Shown here piece after piece: positions 51,157 to 59,582 of a stretch of DNA of 64,000 bases. A model generated the notes under the pieces. It had not been told where the DNA came from, ran no database searches, and saw only the letters and a list, made by a program, of their open reading frames with translations. Both the position numbers and the translations under genes were made by a program. Within the stretch, counting starts at the first letter, position 1, and each line of letters starts with the position of its first letter. Source of the stretch: Streptacidiphilus fuscans (GTDB lineage: Bacteria; Actinomycetota; Actinomycetes; Streptomycetales; Streptomycetaceae); the NCBI RefSeq assembly GCF_015690355.1, contig NZ_JADPRT010000015.1:84122-148121 (forward strand), in the 5' to 3' direction.

Positions 51157-52491
51157 CTACGACACGTCGATGCCTCGGCCGGAAGCGGTAGAGACGTCGA
51201 ACTGGCCGGTGACTGCGGCGGTGATCAGCGCTTGGCGCCGCTCGGCGAGGAGGTCCAACTGGCGGGTGACCTTGTCCACCAGGGAGTCGATGCGCGCAGT
51301 CTCCGCGCGGATCGATGCCACGGCGTCAAGCTGTTCACCGAGAGGCGGCAATGGCACCCGAAGCATCTGCAGATCCGGCACGTAGATCGTCTTGTGCGTC
51401 GATCCCATCGCCAGGCGCCCAAGAAGATCTCTGCGCATCGCCCGCAGGCACCACAGCAGGAATTCTGGGCTGAGGCGTGGGCCGCAGGTCCACGTGGCGA
51501 AATCCTGACTCGTCGCCATATCCAACCCCATAATGCCCGAATAGCCAGCCGACGCGGTCCGACACAGAAAGACAGTTCCAGCGGGACGCAGTTCCGCAGC
51601 CGAGTTCTCCATGCCGAGCTGGCTGATCTTCTCGCGCGTGCGATAAAGCTTTTCGATCCGATCATTACGAACCTGCTTAACTTCGCCGGTCGTAATCCAC
51701 GGAATCGTGCAGTCCTGCCACCACTCAGGACGCGATCGACTCGGCGTGTGCCCACTACCCATGCGGGCAAGTAGGGACAGCCCGGCCTCATCCCATACCT
51801 CCGGGAGGCTGTCCAGCCAAGGAACTCGCGTGTCGCGGCGCGGCGCGGCAACGTGCCGGCCCGAGACCGCCGCGATGACACTGGCTTCACGACGCTCTGC
51901 CAACCGTTCGACAAGCCGAGCTTCTACGGCTGCCAGACGATCGAGACGGGAGGTCTCGGCATCGAGGAAGTCGGCGATGCCGCGCTGTTCCGCCAACGGC
52001 GGCAAAGGCACGAGCGCTGAACCCAAGCGGTCACGATTGAGCTCGATCTGATTCGTCGCTCCGACTGCAAGAGCGGCCAGAACGTACTCCTGAAACGGAC
52101 GGCAGGCAAGCCAGTAGTAGAGGTAGCGCGAATCCAACCTCGCGCCATGCGTCCTAGCAACGGTGAGATGCCCGTCGGCGACAGCATGAGCGCCTTCGGG
52201 CGCTCCCGTGAAATAGCCCACCCGCCCCAATGTCCCCGTTCCAGTCGAGTTGACCAGGACATCGCCAGCATGCAGGTATCCCTTGATCTTCCGCGGGTCT
52301 CCCGAAAACGCGTGGTATCGCGTCCGCGACCAGTCCAGCCCGGCCTCCTGATTTGCCGCCTGGCTGACGGCATAAATTACGCCATCTTCGGCATAATCGG
52401 GAGCGGTGCCTCGATTGAGCAGCTGCGTCAGATGCTTGAGCGGAACGGCCAACCAGTCAGCCGGAAGCGAGATACCAAGTACGGAGCTCAC
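51157..52491 (-). CDS. hsdS: Type I restriction specificity subunit S
   Basis: The 444-residue product has two target-recognition domains, each followed by a conserved helical spacer: PLPPLAEQRGIADFLDAETS (about 165-185) and PLPPLGEQLDAVASIRAETA (about 375-395). Two full TRDs mean a normal bipartite recognition site. GTG at 52489-52491 overlaps the hsdM stop by 4 bases. Base composition is slightly lower in GC than hsdM and hsdR, as is usual for exchanged TRDs. Confidence 0.94.
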   Translation of the reverse strand: MSSVLGISLPADWLAVPLKHLTQLLNRGTAPDYAEDGVIYAVSQAANQEAGLDWSRTRYHAFSGDPRKIKGYLHAGDVLVNSTGTGTLGRVGYFTGAPEGAHAVADGHLTVARTHGARLDSRYLYYWLACRPFQEYVLAALAVGATNQIELNRDRLGSALVPLPPLAEQRGIADFLDAETSRLDRLAAVEARLVERLAERREASVIAAVSGRHVAAPRRDTRVPWLDSLPEVWDEAGLSLLARMGSGHTPSRSRPEWWQDCTIPWITTGEVKQVRNDRIEKLYRTREKISQLGMENSAAELRPAGTVFLCRTASAGYSGIMGLDMATSQDFATWTCGPRLSPEFLLWCLRAMRRDLLGRLAMGSTHKTIYVPDLQMLRVPLPPLGEQLDAVASIRAETARIDSLVDKVTRQLDLLAERRQALITAAVTGQFDVSTASGRGIDVS

Positions 52492-54479
52492 CCCGCCACC
52501 TCCCCCAGCAGCGCCTGAATCTCCGCCTCCAGCGACTTCAGCTCTGCGTCGATCTCCACCAATGGCCTCGGCGGCTTGTACTCGTAGAAGTGTCGGGTGA
52601 ACGGGATCTCGTAGCCGATCTTCGTCTTCGTGTGGTCAATCCACGCATCCGGGACGTGGGGCAGCACCTCGCGCTTGAAGTACTCCTCCACATCCTGCTC
52701 CAGGGGGACGTTCTCCGCGTCTCGCAGCTCCGCGTCCGGCTCGGGCGCGCCCTTCACCAGCTGCACCTCACCAGCTTCGTCCCGGACGCCCACCGCTTCC
52801 CGCACGGCCTTCGTGAACGGCGCCCCCGCCGGCCACAGCAGACCGGCTGCGACGACCGCGTCCCTCAGAGCCAGGAACGCCTCCGCCTTCGTCGCCCAGG
52901 ACTGGCCCTCCAGCGTGGCCACCGCCGCGACGAACTCCTCCGCCTGTGCCAGTTTCGCCACCGGCTTGGCCGCCGCCAGCGCGGCCAGCGTCTCCTCCGT
53001 CATCTCGAAGCGCAGCTTCAGCGGCCGCTCCACTGTGATCCGGCGATAGCCGAAGTCCTCGTTCCGGAAGACCTTCACCTTCTGGTGCAGCGCGTGCTGC
53101 GGGTCGCCCGCGACATGCAGCGCGTCCCCGTACAGCTCCGTGATCTCACGGATGTGCGCCGGGCTCAGCTCCTTGCGCTTGTCACCCAGCGACTTGCGCA
53201 TCTTCTGCCAGTGGTCCCGAGCGTCCAGCAGGATGACCTTGCCCTTGTGGTCCTCGCGCTTCCGGTTCGTCAGAATCCAGAAATACGTGGAGATCCCGGT
53301 GTTGTAGAAGAGCTGGTCCGGGAGGGCGACGATCGCCTCCAACCAGTCGTTCTCCAGGATCCACTTCCGGATGTTCGACTCCCCCGACTCCGCCGCGCCG
53401 GTGAACAGCGGCGAGCCGTTGAAGACGATCGCAACCCGCGAGCCGCCGGTCCCGTGCACATCCAGCGGCTTCATCTTCGCCAGCATGTGCTGCAGGAACA
53501 GCAGCGAGCCGTCGTTGATGCGCGGCAGCCCCGCGCCGAAGCGGCCGGCGTCACCGAGCCGCTCGTGCTCGTCCTCGACCTCGTCCTTGACCTTCTTCCA
53601 GTCCACGCCGAACGGCGGGTTGGCGAGCAGGTAGTCGAAGTGCTTGCCCTTGTGACCGTCGTGGCTGAAGGAGTTGCCGAAGGCGATGTTGCCAGGCTCG
53701 TGGCCCTTGATCATCAGGTCCGAACGACAGATGGCCCAGGACTCCGGGTTGAGCTCCTGCCCGTAGGCGTCGACTTCAGCCGCTGGGTTGAGCTTCGTAA
53801 TGTGCTCCTCCGCCGCGCTGAGCATGCCGCCGGTGCCGCAGGCCGGGTCCAGGACCGAACGCACCGACTTGCTGAAGGTAAGAGCGTCCGCGTCCGGCGC
53901 GACCAGCAGATTGACCATCAGTTCAATGACCTCGCGCGGAGTGAAGTGCTCACCGGCAGTCTCGTTCGACTGCTCGGAGAAGCGCCGGATCAGCTCCTCG
54001 AAGACGTAGCCCATGTTGTGGTTGGACACGACCTCCGGTCGCAGGTCCAGCGAGGCGAACTCCCCCACGACCTGGTGCAGCAGCTTGGCGCTCTCCAGCT
54101 TGCGGATCTGCTGCGCGAGGTCGTACTTCTCCAGCACCTCCCGCGCATTGTCCGAAAAGGCACCCACATACGTCAGCAGGTTCTTCGCCTCGTGCTGCGG
54201 ATCGCTCGCGATCTTCTTTAGCGTCAGCGCACCGCGGTTGTAGAAGACCTGCCCCGATGCCTTGCGCAGGAAGCGGTCCTCGTCCAGCCCCTGCCCTTCG
54301 ATGTTCACCGCCGTCTCCGCGACCTTCTCGCGGGTCGGCTCCAGCACGCACTCCAACCGCCGGAGCACGGTGAATGGAAGGATGACCTTGCCGTAGTCGG
54401 ACTGCTTGTAGTCGCCGCGAAGAATCTCCGCGACGCTCCACGCCTTGTTGGCGAGTTCGGTGTGCTTACTGCTGTTCAA
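52488..54479 (-). CDS. hsdM: Type I DNA methyltransferase subunit M
   Basis: The 663-residue N6-adenine methyltransferase has the HsdM N-terminal domain (ELANKAWSVAEILRGDYKQS), SAM motif I LDPACGTGGMLSAAEEH (about 211) and catalytic NPPFGVDWKKV (about 285). TTG at 54479 was chosen because homologues begin with the NSSKHTELA sequence there; no ATG or GTG fits. Coupled to hsdS by a GTGA overlap. Confidence 0.94.
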   Translation of the reverse strand: MNSSKHTELANKAWSVAEILRGDYKQSDYGKVILPFTVLRRLECVLEPTREKVAETAVNIEGQGLDEDRFLRKASGQVFYNRGALTLKKIASDPQHEAKNLLTYVGAFSDNAREVLEKYDLAQQIRKLESAKLLHQVVGEFASLDLRPEVVSNHNMGYVFEELIRRFSEQSNETAGEHFTPREVIELMVNLLVAPDADALTFSKSVRSVLDPACGTGGMLSAAEEHITKLNPAAEVDAYGQELNPESWAICRSDLMIKGHEPGNIAFGNSFSHDGHKGKHFDYLLANPPFGVDWKKVKDEVEDEHERLGDAGRFGAGLPRINDGSLLFLQHMLAKMKPLDVHGTGGSRVAIVFNGSPLFTGAAESGESNIRKWILENDWLEAIVALPDQLFYNTGISTYFWILTNRKREDHKGKVILLDARDHWQKMRKSLGDKRKELSPAHIREITELYGDALHVAGDPQHALHQKVKVFRNEDFGYRRITVERPLKLRFEMTEETLAALAAAKPVAKLAQAEEFVAAVATLEGQSWATKAEAFLALRDAVVAAGLLWPAGAPFTKAVREAVGVRDEAGEVQLVKGAPEPDAELRDAENVPLEQDVEEYFKREVLPHVPDAWIDHTKTKIGYEIPFTRHFYEYKPPRPLVEIDAELKSLEAEIQALLGEVAG

Positions 54480-54588
54480 GGGGGTTCCCCGGTTTCCTCT
54501 CGGGTCGTCCGGCCGGGCACCGCAGGGCAGGCCTGGCAAGTCGGGACAGGTGAAGTCTGGTCGATCACTGCGACACCAGGGGCGGTTT

Positions 54589-56742
54589 TCAGCCGCCCGG
54601 CGGCGGTACCAGCGCGCCGGAGGTCAGGCCAGCTGTGGCGCTGCCGATTGCCTCCTCCATCAGAAGGGCCGTCCGTCTGGCCAGTACCCGCAGTTCGGAG
54701 CCCCGCTGGAAAGCCGCGCCATACCGGCGCTGCTCCGCCAGCGGCATGAGCGGGATGCGCAGCTGCATCGGGTTGACTCGGCGCAGCGAGGTGGTCCCGG
54801 ACGAGGCCGCGGCGATGTTGTCCTCGGCGCCGAGGAACCCAGCCAGGAACCAAGGGTCGATCCGGCTCGGGTCCGGGCGCAGCTGGTGCAAGTTGGGACC
54901 CACCAGCGCGCCCGCGTCCGCCTCGGTGGCAACTCGTGCCATCACCCCGCCCATCCCCGGCCCCGCGTTCGCGCGGATCAGCACGTCGCCCACGGCGACC
55001 TCGCGATCGGTTTCCCCCCGCAGGTCGTCGCTGCCTCCGGACGGAGCGCCGCCCGAGGCGACGTCGCGCACCAGCAACACACGCCGTTCGCTGTGGTCAG
55101 CAACGGTCCCCCGCCTAGCATCCCGCTGACTGGGACTCTGCAGAGTGGCCCGCAGCACGGTCAGCGCCCCACCCCGGGTGAGGTCCGCGACCGTCGCCGA
55201 GCGACGCTCCGCCGCGCCCTCCCCCCTTGCCTGCCAGCCGCCCCCCTCATCAGCCGCGACCACCAGCTCGCCGATGCGTTCCAGTACCTGCCCGTACAGC
55301 CCGGTCACGCGCGCGGCCAGCGATTCCGGGTCTACGTCAGCGGCTGTTGCGCGGACGTGCCGCGCCGGAGTGACATCCACGTGTTCATCCAGCAGCTCGA
55401 TCACCGACACTGCTCGGGCCAGCCCTGGTTGGTCCGTGAACTCCTCGGGTTGGTCGCGGAACGCGGCCCACAGTGGGAGGAGCCGCGCGGCCAAGCCTCC
55501 CCAGTCGAGCCTCGCGCGGGTCGCGGTGTCGGCCTGCTCTCCCTCGCTCGCATCCACGAAAAGCACCGAGCTGTGCTCGGCTCCTTCCGCGTCCGGCCGC
55601 TGGAGTATCCAGAGCTGCAGGGCCACATGGAGTGGATAAGCAGCCCGAGGGGGGAGTGAGACCACTCCGCGCAGCGCACCGCTGCGCAACAGTTCGATGC
55701 GGACGCGACGGCCAGAGGTACGGAAGGCCGTGGCCGGCGGGAGCAGCATCACGACGTGCCCGCCGGGCTGAACATGGGCGAGTGCGTGCTGCACCCAGGC
55801 CAGCTCGGATTCGAAGCGCGGGGGCAGGCCGTAGGCCCAGCGGGGATCGTAGGCGAGCTCGTCGTGCCCCCAGTCCCGGTCGCCGTAAGGCGGGTTGCAC
55901 AGCACCGCGTCAACGGTGCGGTCCGCGAAGGCGTCGGCCCGCAAGCTGTCGCCGAACGCCAAGTGGACATCGATCGTGTCCAGTGGCAGCGGAGGCTCGG
56001 CCAACACCACCGCTGCAGCCGCGCGCTGCGCCTGAAGGCTCAGGCTGTCCTGCCCGTACAGCTCGCGTGCGCCGCGCCGCGCCGCTGCGACCAGCAGGGT
56101 GCCGCTCCCGCAGGCCGGGTCGAGGACCCGACCAATTCCGTCGGCAGGCAGAAGCTCGGCCATCAGCCGCGCCAGCCCTTCGGGAGTTTGGTAGGTGCCG
56201 GACGCGGTCTTCTCGTCGAGCTCCCTGGACGCCAGCACGTCCAGCGCCGCCTGCCCACCCGCCTCGCGTACGCAGGCCAGCAGGGCACGCAGGACCCCGG
56301 CGTCCGCAGCAGTGTACGAAACCGGCAGCCGCAGCGGGGCCAGGCGGTCGGGCACCGCGGCGACCGCCTGACCTGCTTCCTCGGCGAGCGCGCCGTCCGT
56401 GAGGGAGACAAGCCGCTCGACCTGCTCCGGCTCGGCGCCTGCCGCGACCAGGAGCAGCGGGAAGAAGCGGGCAGCGTCCGCCGCACCGCCGAGGAAACGC
56501 AACGCGGTCCGCAGCTCTTCAACAGGCGAGGCGGCGGAGGTATGACCGCGTCGACCGAGCCAGTCCTGGACGGCGGTGAGCTCGTAAAGCGGGCTGCTCT
56601 CGGTTCCGCCGTTCGGTGCGGGGAAGTCTGCATGCCGGCGTCGCCAGTTACTGACCGTGGCGCGAGTAACGCCCGCGATGCGGGAGATCTCCGCGGCCGT
56701 CACCTGCGCGGACGCGGTTGCGTCGGTGGAGTGCTGCGACAT
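54589..56742 (-). CDS. N6-adenine DNA methyltransferase with N-terminal HTH and S-like C-terminus
   Basis: The 717-residue product has an N-terminal DNA-binding helix-turn-helix (AAEISRIAGVTRATVSNWRR). A central methyltransferase has motif I DPACGSGTLLVAAARRG (about 207) and catalytic CNPPYGDRDW (about 282). The C-terminal half is HsdS-like, with VGPNLHQLRPDPSRIDPWFL, NPMQLRIPLMPLAEQRRYGA. It could therefore recognise and methylate DNA alone. It lies 109 bp upstream of hsdM in the same orientation. Such solitary HTH-methyltransferases occur in streptomycetes; here it may add a second methylation mark to, or regulate, the type I operon. Confidence 0.9.
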   Translation of the reverse strand: MSQHSTDATASAQVTAAEISRIAGVTRATVSNWRRRHADFPAPNGGTESSPLYELTAVQDWLGRRGHTSAASPVEELRTALRFLGGAADAARFFPLLLVAAGAEPEQVERLVSLTDGALAEEAGQAVAAVPDRLAPLRLPVSYTAADAGVLRALLACVREAGGQAALDVLASRELDEKTASGTYQTPEGLARLMAELLPADGIGRVLDPACGSGTLLVAAARRGARELYGQDSLSLQAQRAAAAVVLAEPPLPLDTIDVHLAFGDSLRADAFADRTVDAVLCNPPYGDRDWGHDELAYDPRWAYGLPPRFESELAWVQHALAHVQPGGHVVMLLPPATAFRTSGRRVRIELLRSGALRGVVSLPPRAAYPLHVALQLWILQRPDAEGAEHSSVLFVDASEGEQADTATRARLDWGGLAARLLPLWAAFRDQPEEFTDQPGLARAVSVIELLDEHVDVTPARHVRATAADVDPESLAARVTGLYGQVLERIGELVVAADEGGGWQARGEGAAERRSATVADLTRGGALTVLRATLQSPSQRDARRGTVADHSERRVLLVRDVASGGAPSGGSDDLRGETDREVAVGDVLIRANAGPGMGGVMARVATEADAGALVGPNLHQLRPDPSRIDPWFLAGFLGAEDNIAAASSGTTSLRRVNPMQLRIPLMPLAEQRRYGAAFQRGSELRVLARRTALLMEEAIGSATAGLTSGALVPPPGG

Positions 56743-56800
56743 GCGTAAGCCCTGCCCCTCTCGGTCTGGACGTTAACAACATACACCATCGGTCAAGCAC

Positions 56801-56826
56801 GTGAAAGCGATTGACAGTGCTTTCAC
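56801..56826. promoter_or_regulatory. Operator-like dyad between the restriction operon and the secreted protein gene
   Basis: GTGAAAGC and GCTTTCAC are perfect 8-bp arms with a 10-bp spacer. On the minus strand a -35 TTTCAC and -10 TATGTT, 17 nt apart, overlap it and point toward the methyltransferase gene. The HTH-methyltransferase itself is a candidate binder. Confidence 0.6.
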
Positions 56827-56919
56827 TCTCCTGCTTTCCTGATAGAGCTTGCACGGCTCGAAGCCATCGTCCAAGAGGGTCCCAGCACCCCCGAAACCCA
56901 CGCCACTCAGGAGAGCGCC

Positions 56920-57369
56920 ATGTCCAGTCAGACCCCGTCCATCCACCAACCGGCAGCGCCGAAGCAGCCGAAGCGCGGTCGCCTGCTGCTCACCCACGGC
57001 CTGGTCGCCGTCGGCGCCGGTGTCGGTGGTGGCAAGAGCGACGCCGCCACGGCGAACGCCTCCGATCACCTGGTGCGCACGGCCACCGCCACCGCGACGG
57101 TCACCACCAAGCCCGCCGCCTCCACCCAGCAGGACGGCACCGTCTCCACCATCGCCGGGGACGGCGAGCACCAGGTCGGCCAGGACATGCGCCCCGGAAC
57201 CTACCGGACCGCCGGGCCCGTCGGCGGCTCCAGCAGCATGTGCTACCGGGAGCGCGACAAGGACCCGGTCATCGCCAACGACAACCTGGCTGGAAGCGGC
57301 CTGGTGACCGTTCGCAAGGGCGAGATCTTCAAGTCCGTCGGCTGCCAGAACTGGGCGTCCGTGCGCTGA
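56920..57369 (+). CDS. Small secreted/membrane-tethered hypothetical protein
   Basis: The 149-residue product has a basic N-terminus, a weak hydrophobic stretch (LLLTHGLVAVGAGVGGG), a Thr/Ala-rich linker and a C-terminal beta-rich domain with EHQVGQDMRPGTYRTAGP and SSMCYRERD, ending VGCQNWASVR with a likely disulfide. The PGTYRTAGP domain is common in actinomycete lipoproteins. The export signal here looks degraded. It diverges from the restriction operon. Confidence 0.7.
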   Translation: MSSQTPSIHQPAAPKQPKRGRLLLTHGLVAVGAGVGGGKSDAATANASDHLVRTATATATVTTKPAASTQQDGTVSTIAGDGEHQVGQDMRPGTYRTAGPVGGSSSMCYRERDKDPVIANDNLAGSGLVTVRKGEIFKSVGCQNWASVR

Positions 57370-57512
57370 GCCGAGCAGCCTGACGCACCACCTCTCAGCC
57401 GACGCACGCGTCGTTCGGAACGGGCCGCCCCCTTCGCGCCGCCCGCCGACCAACCCGCCCCCGGGACACGCCCCTGAACCCAGAACGCCCGACCAGAAGG
57501 CAGGCCATCGCC

Positions 57513-59207
57513 ATGACCCATCAGCCCAAGCAGTCCAAGCACCGGTCCCGCACCCGCAAGTCCACCCTCCACCGCATGGCCACCCCGAACGGTCAGCCGA
57601 TCGCCCTGCGCGAACTGGTGCGGTCCAAGTACCTGGACCACCCCGACTACCAGGTCCGCGACTTCACCCGCCCCGGCGTCGAGGGCCTGCTGGTGAACGG
57701 TGGCATTCCGCGCGACCGCGCTGACTGGTGCGAGGCGGTCGAGAACATCACCGGGCTGCCGGTCAGCGAGCGGAACCGCTCTTCCGCTGCGCTGCTGCTG
57801 CTCCGCACCGCCCAGGGGCTGTACGCCCTGAGCTACGGCGTCGGCCAGCACATGCTCGACCCCACCTACCGGGACGACGAGTTCGGGCTCGCGTTCGCGA
57901 TCCGCTGCCTCGACGAGGACGGCATCCTGAAGATCCGCAACCAGGTCATGGACGGACGCGGGCGCGTGGACGAGTACTCGGTCGCTCGCGGCGAGCGGAT
58001 CGACGGCTTCGGCCTCGACCGGTTCGGCACGATCGTCCGTCGGATCTGCGGCACGGTCAGCACGGTGCCGCTCACCTCCCTCCAGTCCGGCACCACCCGT
58101 CGGGTCCGCGTCGAGTGCGCGGAGGCGACGGTCAAGCTGCCACTCGCCACCAGCCTGGAGGAGTTCCTCAGCGACCTCCGCGCGATCGAGGACGTCTGCG
58201 CCCGGCCGGACCCGCTCGCGGACCTGCGCTTCGTCGACCGGGTGCGCACCCTCGACCAGCGCGGCCACAAGGTCCAGGAGGCGCGGACCCGGCTGGAGAC
58301 GATGCTCGGCGAGCTGGACGGCCAGCGGCTGGCCCTGGGCATCCCCGAGTCCTGCCAGGAGGGCTTCGGCTCGGCCCAGGCGTTCCGGCTGCGTCGGGCC
58401 GGCCGAATCATCGAGGTGGATGAGCTCGAACTGCCGCTGCTCCTGGAGTTCGTTCGGGACCTGCCCGAAGGCGAACGGCTGGAGGCACTCGGCCAGGTGC
58501 AGGTGATGATGTTCAGCGACACCGACCTGACCACCCCGGCCGGTCCGGCGACCAAGGGCAAGGAGTGGCTGGTCGCCGATCTTCCGGTCGGCACCGAGCG
58601 CTACTTCTACGGCCAGGGCACCTGGTTCGAGGTCGGCGCAGGATTCCTTGGCACCCTGGAAGAGGAGCTCGCCCAGCTGTTCGCCAAGCCGACCAGCGTC
58701 ACGCTCCCGCCGTGGCCCAAGGGCCCCCGCGACAGCCGCAACCGCGACAGTCACGACGAGGGCTGGTACAACGAGCAGGCAGCCAAGCAGCCCGGGTACC
58801 AGCTCTTCGACAAGAAGAACATCGTCACCGAGAAGTTCAATGGCGGCGGTCTGGAGGTGTGCGACCTGCTGGGCCCAGACAACCAGCTGATCTGCGTGAA
58901 GAAGGCAGCGACCGGCACGGCCCCGCTCAACCATCTCTTCGCCCAGGGCGTGGCCGCGGTCGAGACGCTGCGCAGCGACTCGAAGCTGCGCACCAAGTTC
59001 CTCCGCCAGGTCGCCGCACACACCCCGGACCACCGAATGCTGCAGGACTTCGGTTCGCTGCGCGTCGTCTTCGGCATCCTGCTGAAGGAGGGCGAGGAGA
59101 TCACCGTCGACTCGCTCTTCGCCTTCGCCCAGGTCTCACTGCTGCAGGCCGCCCGCAGGCTGCGGGCGATGAACGCCGAGGTCGAGATCGTCCGCATCAC
59201 CCGCTGA
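57513..59207 (+). CDS. DUF6119/TIGR04141 sporadically distributed protein
   Basis: The 564-residue product matches the DUF6119 layout: an N-terminal domain with RNRSSAALLLLRTAQGLYAL and GLAFAIRCLDEDGILKIRNQ, and a C-terminal nuclease-like region with NIVTEKFNGGGLEVCDLLGP, CVKKAATGTAPLNHLFAQGV. The family appears patchily, often beside restriction systems, and its activity is not established. ATG at 57513 follows AAGGCAGG. It is followed by a terminator. Confidence 0.8.
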   Translation: MTHQPKQSKHRSRTRKSTLHRMATPNGQPIALRELVRSKYLDHPDYQVRDFTRPGVEGLLVNGGIPRDRADWCEAVENITGLPVSERNRSSAALLLLRTAQGLYALSYGVGQHMLDPTYRDDEFGLAFAIRCLDEDGILKIRNQVMDGRGRVDEYSVARGERIDGFGLDRFGTIVRRICGTVSTVPLTSLQSGTTRRVRVECAEATVKLPLATSLEEFLSDLRAIEDVCARPDPLADLRFVDRVRTLDQRGHKVQEARTRLETMLGELDGQRLALGIPESCQEGFGSAQAFRLRRAGRIIEVDELELPLLLEFVRDLPEGERLEALGQVQVMMFSDTDLTTPAGPATKGKEWLVADLPVGTERYFYGQGTWFEVGAGFLGTLEEELAQLFAKPTSVTLPPWPKGPRDSRNRDSHDEGWYNEQAAKQPGYQLFDKKNIVTEKFNGGGLEVCDLLGPDNQLICVKKAATGTAPLNHLFAQGVAAVETLRSDSKLRTKFLRQVAAHTPDHRMLQDFGSLRVVFGILLKEGEEITVDSLFAFAQVSLLQAARRLRAMNAEVEIVRITR

Positions 59208-59214
59208 ACGCTTC

Positions 59215-59239
59215 GGGCGCGGCCCCTGTGGCCGCGCCC
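59215..59239 (+). terminator. Terminator after the DUF6119 gene
   Basis: Perfect 10-bp arms GGGCGCGGCC and GGCCGCGCCC enclose CCTGT; the stem extends outward as AACGC/GCGTT. Confidence 0.85.
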
Positions 59240-59390
59240 AGCGTTGAAGACCCCACCGGCGACACCGGCCCTGCCGCGTCCGCAGGTTCGTCCACGGCCG
59301 GGCCCCTTGATCAGCTACCTTGCGAGCACGTCGACGCCTAGCCGCTCCCGGAGCGGTGCGCGTCGGCTCCGATCCCCGGAAAGGGCGGGC

Positions 59391-59582
59391 ATGCCGACAC
59401 TTGGCTTCCACCGCGACTTCGTCAAGGAGTTCGCCGGGCTGGAGTGACACGTCCAAAAGCGGGTCGCCGAAGCTCTGGACAAGTTCGAGCACACCTCCGC
59501 CGCGGGCGGGCATCTGGAGAAGCTCAACCACGGCGTCGACCCGCGGCTGAAGACGCTGCGGATCGACAAGTTCTACCGCGGC
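59391..59582 (+). pseudogene. 5' end of RelE-like/UvrD gene, cut by an in-frame TGA
   Basis: From ATG 59391 the frame reads MPTLGFHRDFVKEFAGLE and then TGA at 59445-59447, after which HVQKRVAEALDKFEHTSAAG and LKTLRIDKFYRGVVLAPETG continue in the same frame into the next ORF. Intact relatives have a RelE/ParE-like N-terminus before the helicase. A TGG-to-TGA change at this codon would explain the break. Confidence 0.8.

Noticed and set aside
49276..51774. 832-residue open frame opposite hsdR/hsdS
   Set aside because: Antisense shadow; hsdR has every family motif on the minus strand.
46146..56742. Classical Pgl or BREX system
   Set aside because: A kinase and methyltransferases are present, but no PglZ phosphatase, PglX or PglY/BrxC ATPase can be seen; the enzymes are type I restriction subunits.
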